From positions 1 through 55,424 of the forward strand of contig MKWM01000046.1 of assembly GCA_001899765.1 (NCBI GenBank): a stretch of DNA of 55,424 bases. Direction: 5' to 3'. The number at the start of each line of letters is the position of its first letter. Positions within the stretch are counted from its first letter, which is position 1. The notes under the pieces were generated by a model. It ran no database searches and was not told where the DNA came from. It saw only the letters and a program-made list of their open reading frames with translations. Shown here one piece after another: positions 38,954 to 47,929 of the stretch. A program made the translations under genes and the position numbers. Source of the DNA: Thiobacillus sp. 63-78 (lineage in GTDB: Bacteria; Pseudomonadota; Gammaproteobacteria; Burkholderiales; Thiobacillaceae).

Positions 38954-39889
38954 TCAGAACCAGAACGACGCGTCCTTCGTCAGGAATTCGGCATGCGACA
39001 TGTAATGAGAGCCATCGCATGAAAACGTCACGCTCACCATGCCATTGAAAATATTGATCGAGGCCATGCGCAGGTAAAAGGTCGGATCGGCGAGACGCAG
39101 GGTCTGTAGCGTCGCGAGTATCCGTTTGATGTCGGTCGGCGGAATGACCGCGTCGGCAGGATAGGGGCAGGAAGGATAGACCAGGCAGATGTCCGGATCG
39201 CTTAGCGCATCGGCGTCCAGGATGCGATAGCGAAGTGGATCGCTCACCGTCCAGATCGTCGCCTGGCTGCTGGAAAAATGGATCTGGCATTGAAACACGC
39301 CACGCTGGGTCAACAGTTCTTCGAGGATCGACAGGGCCTGCTCCAGATTGCCATCCATCGGGCTTTCAATCCGGCACTGCTGGAATACGGTGCCGCGGAT
39401 CGCCGGATCGCCTTTTACCTGCCGCCAATTGCCTGGTTCCTCGTAGAGCGCGGAGGTGACCGGCAGATTGCGCAGGTCAAAGTCGGCCCCGAGATAGCCC
39501 AGGGTCCGGAAATCCCGACCGATCACCTGCAACGCCGTGAGCGAAGGCCGGCGCCCTCTCAGGCTGATGTAGGCATCCGACAGCAGGAATCCCCAGTTGG
39601 GGACCGCTTCCTTCATGTACGGACGTTGCGAGCGGTCGCGTCCGAGATAGCCCGGCTCGACGCCGGTGCGGCCGACGTTGTTGCAAATCTGTACGCCGTC
39701 GGCTTCCACGCAGTAGAGAAACGTGCAATACGGAATGTCGGCAAAGTGCGCGGCGAGCAGGGCGTCCAGCGCCTTGCCATCGCCCCAGGCCGGTGCGCAT
39801 TGCCCGGCCAGTTGCGTCAACGGCTCGCGCAGGATGCGCGCCAGTTCTTCGCGTTGCTGATAGATACTGTCCTGCCATGAAACGCTCAT
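38954..39889 (-). CDS. Stand-alone PDC/Cache-type sensor domain protein
   Basis: A 311-residue soluble protein with a PDC-like (Cache) sensor fold in the first 160 residues: FLYCVEADGVQICNNVGRTG, GRDRSQRPYMKEAVPNWGFL and LTALQVIGRDFRTLGYLGAD. There is no signal peptide, membrane helix or output domain, which is unusual for this class. ATG 39889 with GGAG six bases upstream was chosen over ATG 39907. The C-terminal half (PTDIKRILATLQTLRLADPT) was not recognised. Confidence 0.7.
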   Translation of the reverse strand: MSVSWQDSIYQQREELARILREPLTQLAGQCAPAWGDGKALDALLAAHFADIPYCTFLYCVEADGVQICNNVGRTGVEPGYLGRDRSQRPYMKEAVPNWGFLLSDAYISLRGRRPSLTALQVIGRDFRTLGYLGADFDLRNLPVTSALYEEPGNWRQVKGDPAIRGTVFQQCRIESPMDGNLEQALSILEELLTQRGVFQCQIHFSSSQATIWTVSDPLRYRILDADALSDPDICLVYPSCPYPADAVIPPTDIKRILATLQTLRLADPTFYLRMASINIFNGMVSVTFSCDGSHYMSHAEFLTKDASFWF

Positions 39890-39998
39890 TGAGGTCTCCA
39901 TCTTCATGGTTGAATAAGCAGTTTTCCCCGAGGCATGGTCGAGGGATGCGGTGCTGCCCCTTGGCAGCCCATTGGATCGAGGCAGTTTGTGATTAGTT

Positions 39999-40031
39999 CA
40001 GGCGAGGCGCCCGCGTGCGCCTACCCGCCTG
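39999..40031 (-). terminator. GC-rich hairpin after the cyanophycin synthetase genes
   Basis: Two nested stems, CAGGCG/CGCCTG outside and AGGCGC/GCGCCT inside, lie about 30 bases beyond the cyanophycin synthetase stop on the minus strand. There is no T run, so the terminator call is tentative. Confidence 0.4.
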
Positions 40032-40062
40032 TCGGGGTTCCGCTCGCCCGGGCAGTGGCCGC

Positions 40063-42633
40063 TCAGGATTTGGCGATGCGCCGGGTGATATGGGCCAGAG
40101 CCTCTTCCACCTGATCGACCAGGATCAGGCATAGATCGCCGGACTTGAGATGCGACAGGGCGATATCGATGGCAAGAAATTCGCCGGTGACCGCCTCGAT
40201 GTCGCGCGTGCGCGGGGCGTTGCTTAGCCCTTCCCGCAGCAGCGCCAGCACTTCGCCCTCGGCGCGGCCGCGCTGGCACTGGTCCTGATACAGGACGGCC
40301 TCGTCGAATGCCGCGCCGAGGATCCGGGTCTGTTCGCGGATATCCTCGTCCCGCCGGTCGCCCGCGCCGCTGATCACGACGATCCGGCGTTGCGCCGGCA
40401 GCGCCTCCACCGCCCCGACGAGCGCAAGAATGGCATCCGGGTTGTGTCCATAGTCGGCGATGAGCGTGGCGCCGCGGTAATCGAACAGGTTGAAGCGGCC
40501 CGGGACGTTCTGTGCCGTGCTGTCGAAGCTGGCGAGGCCACGCTGGATGACCTCCCAGTCCAGTTCCAGCGCCCAGGCCGCAGCCGCGGCCGCCATCGCG
40601 TTCTCGATCTGGAAACGGATGGTGCCGCCGCGTGTAAGCGGGATCCCTGCCAGGGGCAGGGGGTGTTCGATGTCGCCCATGGCCGCGACGAAGCGGTCTC
40701 CGTCCAGGTAGATCACCCGATTGCCCTGGGCGCGATGGGCGGCGATGACGGGATGGTGGGCTTCGCTGGCGAAGAAGATCACCGATCCCGTGCAATGGAT
40801 GGCCATCTCGACGGTCCGGGGATCGCAGGCATTGAGCACCGCCACGCCGTCCGGCGCGACGTTCTGCACCACCACCTGTTTGAGTACGGCGAGATCCTCC
40901 ACCGTGGTGATGAAGTTGAGGCCGAGATGATCGCCCATGCCGATATTCGTCACCACCGCGACCTTGCAGCGATCGAACGCCAGACCTTCGCGCAGCAAGC
41001 CGCCGCGGGCCGTTTCCAGCACGGCGGCGTCCACATCCGGATGCATGAGGATATTGCGTGCGCTTTTCGGACCGCTGCAGTCGCCGGTATCGATACGCCG
41101 GCCCTGCACATACACGCCGTCCGTCGCGGTCATGCCGACGCGCTTGCCGGCAAGCGTCAGCAAATGGGCGATCAGGCGCACGGTCGTGGTCTTGCCATTG
41201 GTGCCGGTCACCGCCACCACGGGAATGCGGCCATCCTCGCCCGGCGGAAACAGGGTCGAGACGATGGCCTCGCCCACCGGCTGCCCCTTGCCATAGGAAG
41301 GCATGAGATGCATGCGCAGGCCCGGCGCCGCGTTGACCTCGACGATCCCGCCCCCCTGTTCCTCCAGCGGTTTGTGCACGGTCTGGCAGACCGCGTCGAC
41401 ACCGCAGATGTCCAGTCCGATCATCTGCGCGGCTTCCACCACACGGGCCGCCACATCCGGATGGACATCGTCGGTCACGTCGGTCGCGGTGCCGCCCGTG
41501 CTCAGGTTGGCGTTGTTGCGCAGGACGACCCGCTCGCCCATGGCGGGGATCGACGCCGCATCCAGGCCATGCACGGCCAGGCGGGCCAGGGCAATGTCGT
41601 CGAGCCGTATCCTGGTCAGGGAGGTGGAGTGGCCCTCGCCGCGGCGCGGATCGCCATTCACCAGTTCAACGAGTTCGCTGACCGTATGGACAGCGTCGCC
41701 GACCACATGCGGCGGATCGCGCCGGGCAGCGGCGATCAGGCGATTGCCGATCACCAGCAGGCGGTAATCGTGGCCCGGAATGAAACGCTCGACCAGCACT
41801 TCCTCGCTGATGGCCGAGGCAGCGCCATAGCCTGCCATGAAATGCTCGCGCGTCAGGATATTGACCGTCACCCCTTTGCCCTGGTTGCCGTCGCGCGGTT
41901 TGACCACCACGGGCAGTCCGATCTCGCAGGCGGCCGTCCAGCCGTCTTCGGCATCGGTCACGATGCGCCCGAGCGGCACCGGCACGCCCGCCGCTGCCAG
42001 CAGCGTCTTGGTGAGATCCTTGTCCTGCGCGATCGCCTCGGAAATGGCGCAGGTCGTATCCGTCTCGGCCGCCTGGATACGCCGCTGCCGGCTTCCCCAG
42101 CCAAACTGCACCAGGCTGCCCGCCGTCAGCCGGCGGACGGGAATGCCCCGCGCGAGGGCCGCCTGGACGATCGCACCGGTACTCGGCCCGGGACGGACGT
42201 CTTCATCCAGATCCCGCAGTTGCGCCAGGGCGGCCTCCAGATCGAACGGGCTGTCGTCGTATGCGGACCGGCACAGCGACCCGGCCAGTTCGAGCGCCAA
42301 TCGCCCGACCGCCTCTTCGGTGTATTCAAAGACCAGCTGGTAGACTCCCGGCTCCACCGTCGGCGAGACGACGCAGAAGCTGACCGGGCATCCGACCCGC
42401 GCCTGCAGGCCGAGGGCAGCAAAAGCCAGCGCGTGCGCCATGGAAATGTCTTCCTCCTGATCGACCGGACGCATCGGATCGATATCCGGAAAGCGCGCCC
42501 GCAAGCGCACCTCGAATCCGCTGATTGCATCGATCATCGTCTCTTCCGTCGTGCAGCGCATCAAGGCTTCGATGGCCGTGTGGCGGCTCCAGAGATTGGG
42601 GCCGCGCAGCGCGCGGATGCGTGAGATTTCCAT
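40063..42633 (-). CDS. cphA: Cyanophycin synthetase
   Basis: Builds cyanophycin (multi-L-arginyl-poly-L-aspartate), a nitrogen and carbon reserve, by alternately adding Asp and Arg with ATP. The 856-residue protein has the N-terminal domain, an ATP-grasp domain (about 210-450, with DKDLTKTLLAAAGVPVP and KPRDGNQGKGV), and a C-terminal Mur-ligase domain with intact P-loop GTNGKTTT near residue 475 and the catalytic-site region TDVTDDVHPD. Length fits CphA1 enzymes. It follows the second synthetase-like gene by 63 bases. Confidence 0.95.
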   Translation of the reverse strand: MEISRIRALRGPNLWSRHTAIEALMRCTTEETMIDAISGFEVRLRARFPDIDPMRPVDQEEDISMAHALAFAALGLQARVGCPVSFCVVSPTVEPGVYQLVFEYTEEAVGRLALELAGSLCRSAYDDSPFDLEAALAQLRDLDEDVRPGPSTGAIVQAALARGIPVRRLTAGSLVQFGWGSRQRRIQAAETDTTCAISEAIAQDKDLTKTLLAAAGVPVPLGRIVTDAEDGWTAACEIGLPVVVKPRDGNQGKGVTVNILTREHFMAGYGAASAISEEVLVERFIPGHDYRLLVIGNRLIAAARRDPPHVVGDAVHTVSELVELVNGDPRRGEGHSTSLTRIRLDDIALARLAVHGLDAASIPAMGERVVLRNNANLSTGGTATDVTDDVHPDVAARVVEAAQMIGLDICGVDAVCQTVHKPLEEQGGGIVEVNAAPGLRMHLMPSYGKGQPVGEAIVSTLFPPGEDGRIPVVAVTGTNGKTTTVRLIAHLLTLAGKRVGMTATDGVYVQGRRIDTGDCSGPKSARNILMHPDVDAAVLETARGGLLREGLAFDRCKVAVVTNIGMGDHLGLNFITTVEDLAVLKQVVVQNVAPDGVAVLNACDPRTVEMAIHCTGSVIFFASEAHHPVIAAHRAQGNRVIYLDGDRFVAAMGDIEHPLPLAGIPLTRGGTIRFQIENAMAAAAAAWALELDWEVIQRGLASFDSTAQNVPGRFNLFDYRGATLIADYGHNPDAILALVGAVEALPAQRRIVVISGAGDRRDEDIREQTRILGAAFDEAVLYQDQCQRGRAEGEVLALLREGLSNAPRTRDIEAVTGEFLAIDIALSHLKSGDLCLILVDQVEEALAHITRRIAKS

Positions 42634-42696
42634 GAATTCTGTTCCTGTGCGGGATCCGGTAGCCGATTCGTCCTGCCGAATGTCCTGATTCGATGG

Positions 42697-44880
42697 TCAG
42701 ATCCGGCTCGCGGGCACCGGCAGCGCCATGCAGGTTTCGATCGCAGCCCGGATCAGATCAGACGGAATGTCCAGCGCCAGCGCCACCCCGACCGCAGCAA
42801 GCAGATGCAGGGCCTGGAGAGCCGGCTTGTCGTGGGCGGGCAACGCCTGGCTGGCCAGATTGAAGAGCGGCACCTCGCCGCTGCCGCCCGCGATGACGAC
42901 TTCGCTGTCGCGCAGAACCACCGCCCGGCCTCCCCGTTCGCAGTGTCCGGCAATCAGCGGCAGATCGGGATCCAGCGCATAAAACAGGACAGCACCGTCA
43001 CACAGCGAGGCCAGCCCGGCCACCGCCGGATCGGCGGCATGGAGCACCGCCACCCCTTCGGACAGGATCACATCCACCTGGGTGCGCATCACCGTGACCA
43101 TCTGCCCGGGCTCGCTGACGTAGTATTCGGCAAGCGAAGCGTCCATCTGGAAATCGGTCACCACACCGACCTGGCAACGGTCGTAGGCATAGCCCTCGGC
43201 GAGGATCGATCGCGCATCGTGTTCAAAGATCGCGGTGTCCACGCCCCGGTTCATCAGCAACTGCCTGCCCATCCGCCAGTTGGCGCAGTTCCCGGACTGT
43301 ACCTGGCGCGGCCCCAGGTACAGCCCTTCGCGGCTCGCCAGCCCCGTACGCTTGCCGGTGCAGGACACCAGATGCGTGACCAGATGCGCGATGGCGGTCG
43401 TTCCCTGCGAGCCGCTGATGCCCACGATGGGAATACGTCCACTTTCCCCGGCAGGAAACAGGTGATCGACGACGGCCCGACCCACCGGACGCGGTGTTCC
43501 TCCGGCGGGTTTGAGATGCATGAGCAGGCCCGGTCCGGCGTTCACCTCGACGATGGCGCCCTGCTGTTCTACCAGCGGCCGCGAGACGTCTCCCGCCACC
43601 AGATCGATTCCCGCGATATCGAGCCCCACCACCCGCGCAGCCAGAACGGCCGTTTCCACGACGTCGGGATGCAGCCTGTCGGTGACATCGAAGGCGACAT
43701 TGCCGTTGCGCTGGATCAGGACGGTCTGGCCTGCCGCCGGGATGGCCGCCGGCGTCAGGCCCTGACGCTCGAGTTCGAGGCCGACCGCAGGGTCTTCGTC
43801 GATCAGGATGCGGTTGAGCGGATAGTCTTCCGTGCTGCCGCGGCGCGGATCGGTGTTGAGCTGGCGCTCGATCAGCTCGACGACGGTCGAGCGGCCATCA
43901 CCCTCCACCCAGGCCGCCTCGCCCCGCGCGGCGGCGACGACGCGCGAGCCGACCACCAGCAGGCGGTGTTCGTTGCCCGGGATATAGCGCTCGACGATCA
44001 CCTCGCGTCCCTCCTGCAAGGCCAGTCGATAGGCGCGTTCGACATCCTCGCGGGTGGCAAGATCGAGAGAGACGCCCCGGCCATGGTTGCCGTCGACCGG
44101 CTTGATCGCGACGGGCAGGCCGATTTCTTCCGCCGCCTCCCAGGCATCTTCGGGGCTTTCCACGATACGGCCGTCCGGCACCGGCACCCCGCAGGATCGC
44201 AGCAGGCGCTTGGTCAGATCCTTGTCGCTCGCGATGCCTTCGGCGATCGCACTGGTGAGATCCGTTTCCGCCGTCCAGATGCGACGCTGACGGGCGCCAT
44301 AGCCGAGCTGGACCAGATTGCCGTCGGTCAGGCGGAGAAAGGGAATATGCCGATCGGTCGCCCCCTCGACGATACAGGCCGTGCTCGGCCCCAGACAGCG
44401 CCGGTCGGCCAGGTCGTGCAGGCGCGTCACGGTACCCGGGACGTCAAACGGACGGTCTTCGATGGCCGCCATCAGAAGATCGCGAGCCGCCTGGAGACAG
44501 GCGCGCCCGACCGCTTCGTTGCGGGTACGCACCGCCACCTTGTAGACCCCGCGCCGGGACGTCTCGCGCGCCTTGCCGAAGCCGACCTTCATGCCCGCCA
44601 GGTTCTGCAGCTCGATCACGAGGTGTTCAAGTATGTGCGCAGGCCAGGTTCCTTCACGCAGACGCAGCAGAAAACCGCCGCGTTCGCCCACGCCGCAGCG
44701 GTGTTCGATCAGGCCGGGCAGCCAGCGGTTCAGGCGCTCGTAGAGGCCGGGAATCGTGTTGGAGGGCGAATCCTCGAGGTCGCCGATGTCGACCCAGGCT
44801 TCGAGCACGGCCCGGTAGGTCCAGACATTCGGCCCGTCCAGATGGATGACACGCAGGAATTCGATGGTTCTTCTGCTCAC
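42697..44880 (-). CDS. Cyanophycin synthetase-like protein with degenerate Mur-ligase site
   Basis: A 727-residue paralogue of cyanophycin synthetase, first in the pair. The N-terminal domain and ATP-grasp domain look intact (SDKDLTKRLLRSCGVPVP, KPVDGNHGRGVSLDL), but the Mur-ligase P-loop reads GISGSQGTTA near residue 488 and lacks the lysine of GTNGKTTT. The C-terminal Mur domain is also about 130 residues shorter. The Arg-adding activity should be lost, leaving the Asp-adding (ATP-grasp) half. Comparable losses are known in CphA2 and in proteobacterial second copies. The start is GTG with a weak ribosome site. Confidence 0.9.
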   Translation of the reverse strand: MSRRTIEFLRVIHLDGPNVWTYRAVLEAWVDIGDLEDSPSNTIPGLYERLNRWLPGLIEHRCGVGERGGFLLRLREGTWPAHILEHLVIELQNLAGMKVGFGKARETSRRGVYKVAVRTRNEAVGRACLQAARDLLMAAIEDRPFDVPGTVTRLHDLADRRCLGPSTACIVEGATDRHIPFLRLTDGNLVQLGYGARQRRIWTAETDLTSAIAEGIASDKDLTKRLLRSCGVPVPDGRIVESPEDAWEAAEEIGLPVAIKPVDGNHGRGVSLDLATREDVERAYRLALQEGREVIVERYIPGNEHRLLVVGSRVVAAARGEAAWVEGDGRSTVVELIERQLNTDPRRGSTEDYPLNRILIDEDPAVGLELERQGLTPAAIPAAGQTVLIQRNGNVAFDVTDRLHPDVVETAVLAARVVGLDIAGIDLVAGDVSRPLVEQQGAIVEVNAGPGLLMHLKPAGGTPRPVGRAVVDHLFPAGESGRIPIVGISGSQGTTAIAHLVTHLVSCTGKRTGLASREGLYLGPRQVQSGNCANWRMGRQLLMNRGVDTAIFEHDARSILAEGYAYDRCQVGVVTDFQMDASLAEYYVSEPGQMVTVMRTQVDVILSEGVAVLHAADPAVAGLASLCDGAVLFYALDPDLPLIAGHCERGGRAVVLRDSEVVIAGGSGEVPLFNLASQALPAHDKPALQALHLLAAVGVALALDIPSDLIRAAIETCMALPVPASRI

Positions 44881-45066
44881 GACGTGAGACGTCCGGAACG
44901 GACGATGAAGTGAAATGCGGCAGGCATGTAAAAGCGGATCGGGGCGCCGGGGCTGCGCCGGAAAAGATTGTTATTCGCTACGTTCGGGTTACACGGAATC
45001 ACGCCGCGCAGCATACAATAAACCCCGCTTTTCCGGGGGCGGTCTGGTGTGGCTTGACAGGAATCC
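44881..45066. promoter_or_regulatory. Divergent control region of the cyanophycin island
   Basis: This spacer separates the synthetase genes (minus) from the exporter operon (plus). A TACAAT box at 45014-45019 and a following CCCCG-cttttCC-GGGG hairpin (about 45022-45038) face the exporter operon. No strong -35 box was found at the right distance, and no clear promoter was seen for the minus strand. Confidence 0.35.
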
Positions 45067-45132
45067 ATGAAAAAAAATATTGCCGTACCTGCGGGATCCC
45101 CCGCCCGCCGGGACGACGTCAGCCCTCCATGA
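45067..45132 (+). CDS. 21-residue leader peptide frame before the exporter gene
   Basis: ATG 45067 has a good AGGA site four bases upstream and opens a 21-codon frame (MKKNIAVPAGSPARRDDVSP plus one Pro). Its TGA overlaps the exporter ATG as ATGA. The exporter start itself has no Shine-Dalgarno, so its translation could depend on ribosomes finishing this leader. The peptide has no recognised function. Predicted from sequence only. Confidence 0.45.
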   Translation: MKKNIAVPAGSPARRDDVSPP

Positions 45133-47426
45133 TCCGTACACACTCCCCCCTGGCCGGCGCCTCCGCAAGCGCCCCCGATTCCCGGCAAGCCGAGGATCCG
45201 CCGCTCGCCCCCGGCGAACAGGTGGTGGCCGCGCTGGAACCCGATCTCGACGCCCGCCTGGCCTTTGCTGCGGGACGGCTGATCCTGACCGATCGGCGCC
45301 TGCTGAGCCGCTCGTCCGCCGCGGCGAACTGGACAGACTGGCCCCTGGGCACGGAGCTGTCCCTGCGGCAGCACGATCATGCCGGCGTCGGGACACTTGA
45401 ACTGCACGATGCGGATTCACGCCTGGCCTGCTGGCGGTTTACGCTGGCCCACCAAGGCGCGGCCCTGCACCTGGCCGACCGCTTCGCGCTGCAACAGGCG
45501 GCCCGCCTTTCCGGCCAGCCGGCGTCCGCTCCGGAAGAAACGGTCTGCCCCGCCTGCAAGACGCCGCTGCCGCCCGATCAGACGGAATGCCCGCTGTGCA
45601 GCCGCGACCTGCACGAGGCGCCGTCGACCTGGACCCTGTTCCGGCTGTGGCGCTTTGCCGGCCCCTACCGGGGTCAGCTCCTGGCCGGGTTCCTGCTGAC
45701 CCTGGCCGCCACCGGCGCCACGCTGGTGCCGCCCTACCTGACCATGCCCCTGATGGACAAGGTGCTGATCCCCTACCAGAACGGGCAGCCGATCGATACC
45801 GGGGTCGTCGCCCTGCTGCTTGCCGGTCTTTTCGCGTCCGCCCTGCTGGCCTGGGGCCTGGGCTGGGCCCGCACCTACATCCTCGCCCGGGTCAGCGAAC
45901 GCATCGGCGCCGACCTGCGCACCACCACCTACGAACACCTGCTGCAGCTCTCGCTGGAATACTTCGGCGGCAAGCGCACCGGCGACCTGATGGCGCGCAT
46001 CGGCTCGGAAACCGACCGCATCTGCGTCTTCCTGTCGCTGCATCTGCTCGACTTCGCCACCGACGTGCTGATGATCGTCATGACCGCGGCGATCCTGTTC
46101 TCCATCAACCCCGCGCTCGCGCTCGTCACCCTGCTGCCGCTGCCTTTCATCGCCTGGATGATCCATCTGGTGCGCGACCGGCTGCGCACCGGCTTCGAGA
46201 AGATCGACCGCGTGTGGTCCGAGATCACCAATGTACTGGCCGACACCATCCCCGGCATCCGCGTGGTAAAGGCCTTTGCCCAGGAAAAACGCGAGGCGCA
46301 GCGCTTCCGCGAGGCCAACCGGCACAATCTGGCCGTCAACGATCGCCTCAACCGGACGTGGGCGCTGTTCTCGCCTAGCGTCACCCTGCTCACCGAGATC
46401 GGCCTGCTGGTCGTGTGGGCCTTCGGCATCTGGCAGATCGCCCGTGACCAGATCACGGTCGGCGTGCTCACCGCTTTTCTCGCCTACATCAGCCGCTTCT
46501 ACAGCCGTCTCGACTCGATGAGCCGCATCGTCTCGGTGACCCAGAAGGCCGCGGCCGGCACCAAACGGATCTTCGACATCCTCGACCATGTCTCCAGCGT
46601 CCCCGAACCGGCCCGGCCGGCGCGCCTCGACCGGGTACGGGGCCGGATCGAAATCCGTGACGCGTCTTTCCGCTACGGCAACCGCGGCGTGATCCGCGGC
46701 CTCAGCCTGGACATTCAGCCGGGGGAAATGATCGGCCTGGTCGGCCACAGCGGTTCGGGCAAGAGCACCCTGGTCAACCTCATCTGCCGTTTCTACGATC
46801 TGGCCGAAGGCGCCATCCGGCTCGACGGCGTCGATATCCGTTCGCTGCCGGTGGCGGAATACCGGCGTCACATCGGCCTCGTCCTGCAGGAGCCCTTCCT
46901 GTTCTTCGGCACCGTTGCCGAGAACATCGCCTACGGCAAGCCCGGCGCCAGCCGCGCGGAGATCGTCGCCGCCGCGCGCGCCGCCCATGCCCACGAGTTC
47001 ATCCTGCGCCTGCCGCAGGGCTACGATTCGCTGGTGGGCGAACGCGGCCAGGGCCTGTCCGGCGGCGAGCGCCAGCGCATCTCCATCGCCCGTGCGCTGC
47101 TGATCGATCCGCGCATCCTCATCCTCGACGAAGCCACATCCTCGGTGGACACCGAGACCGAAAAGGAGATCCAGAAGGCGCTCGACAACCTGGTGCGTGG
47201 ACGCACCACGATCGCCATCGCCCACCGCCTCTCCACCCTGCGCCAGGCCGACCGGCTGGTCGTCATGGACCGTGGCCGCATCGTCGAGGTCGGCAGCCAC
47301 GACGACCTGATGGCGCGCGAGGGCCACTATTACCGCCTCTACCAGGCCCAGGCCCGCAACGTCGACACCGACCTGGACGAACTGCCCGCGGCCCGCGCGG
47401 AGACCAAATCGATCCTGCCGAAATGA
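45129..47426 (+). CDS. Cyanophycin-linked ABC exporter with PH-like and zinc-ribbon N-terminus
   Basis: A 765-residue half-transporter. Residues 25-120 look like a small PH-like domain (LAFAAGRLILTDRRLLSRSS). A zinc ribbon follows with C140, C143, C154 and C157 (CPAC, CPLC). The six-helix exporter domain spans about 180-470 and the ATPase lies at about 500-765 with Walker A GHSGSGKST, LSGGERQR and LILDEATSSVDTE. Homologues beside cphA and DUF1854 genes are described as cyanophycin-metabolism-associated. Its substrate is unknown. It ends in an ATGA overlap with the DUF1854 gene. Confidence 0.9.
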   Translation: MIRTHSPLAGASASAPDSRQAEDPPLAPGEQVVAALEPDLDARLAFAAGRLILTDRRLLSRSSAAANWTDWPLGTELSLRQHDHAGVGTLELHDADSRLACWRFTLAHQGAALHLADRFALQQAARLSGQPASAPEETVCPACKTPLPPDQTECPLCSRDLHEAPSTWTLFRLWRFAGPYRGQLLAGFLLTLAATGATLVPPYLTMPLMDKVLIPYQNGQPIDTGVVALLLAGLFASALLAWGLGWARTYILARVSERIGADLRTTTYEHLLQLSLEYFGGKRTGDLMARIGSETDRICVFLSLHLLDFATDVLMIVMTAAILFSINPALALVTLLPLPFIAWMIHLVRDRLRTGFEKIDRVWSEITNVLADTIPGIRVVKAFAQEKREAQRFREANRHNLAVNDRLNRTWALFSPSVTLLTEIGLLVVWAFGIWQIARDQITVGVLTAFLAYISRFYSRLDSMSRIVSVTQKAAAGTKRIFDILDHVSSVPEPARPARLDRVRGRIEIRDASFRYGNRGVIRGLSLDIQPGEMIGLVGHSGSGKSTLVNLICRFYDLAEGAIRLDGVDIRSLPVAEYRRHIGLVLQEPFLFFGTVAENIAYGKPGASRAEIVAAARAAHAHEFILRLPQGYDSLVGERGQGLSGGERQRISIARALLIDPRILILDEATSSVDTETEKEIQKALDNLVRGRTTIAIAHRLSTLRQADRLVVMDRGRIVEVGSHDDLMAREGHYYRLYQAQARNVDTDLDELPAARAETKSILPK

Positions 47427-47902
47427 CCGCCATGACGACCGCTTCTCTCCAGCTCACGCGCGACCCGCATGGCCGGCTCCGGCTGACCGCCCTCGATGGC
47501 GGCGTGCACGAGGGGGTAGTCCCCGTGCGCGCCTTTCCCCTCGCCGCCCCCATGGAGGGCATCGCGTTGATGGGCACGGATGGCCGCGAACTGGCCTGGA
47601 TCGACCGCCTGGACGACTTGCCCGAGGCGACGCGGGAACTGCTCGAGGCCGAACTGGCCAGTCGCGAATTCATGCCGGAAATCCACCGCCTGCGGCAAGT
47701 CTCCACCTTCGCCACGCCCAGCACCTGGACGGTCGAAACCGACCGCGGCGAGACCCGCTTCATCCTCAAGGGCGAGGAAGACATCCGTCGCCTCGGCACG
47801 ACCGGCCTGCTCATCAGCGACCGTCACGGCGTGCAGTACCTGATCCGCGACCTGTCCAGGCTGGACAGAATCAGCCGCCGGCTGCTCGATCGCTTCATGT
47901 AG
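47423..47902 (+). CDS. Cyanophycin-associated DUF1854 protein
   Basis: A 159-residue soluble protein of the DUF1854 family, typically found next to cyanophycin synthetase and the exporter. Core features are RAFPLAAPMEGIALMGTDGRE near residue 37, RETRFILKGEEDIRRL-like RGETRFILKGEEDIR, and the C-terminal LISDRHGVQYLIRDLSRLD. ATG 47423 overlaps the exporter stop; ATG 47432 is an alternative. Function unknown; tight coupling suggests it works with the exporter. Confidence 0.88.
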   Translation: MTAMTTASLQLTRDPHGRLRLTALDGGVHEGVVPVRAFPLAAPMEGIALMGTDGRELAWIDRLDDLPEATRELLEAELASREFMPEIHRLRQVSTFATPSTWTVETDRGETRFILKGEEDIRRLGTTGLLISDRHGVQYLIRDLSRLDRISRRLLDRFM

Positions 47903-47929
47903 CCCCCCCAACCAGACCGGCATTTCCCC

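Noticed and set aside
42805-44913. A 702-codon plus-strand frame opposite the second synthetase gene, and a similar 744-codon frame at 40390-42624
   Set aside because: Both mirror the codon pattern of conserved cyanophycin synthetase genes and show no family motif.
45054-45083. TTGACA-N18-TATTGC as promoter of the exporter operon
   Set aside because: The -10 match is weak and it would place the leader ATG between the boxes; kept only as an alternative in the leader finding.
45417-47327. A 636-codon minus-strand frame opposite the ABC exporter
   Set aside because: The exporter has complete Walker and signature motifs; the antisense frame is low-complexity Asp/Gly/Gln-rich.
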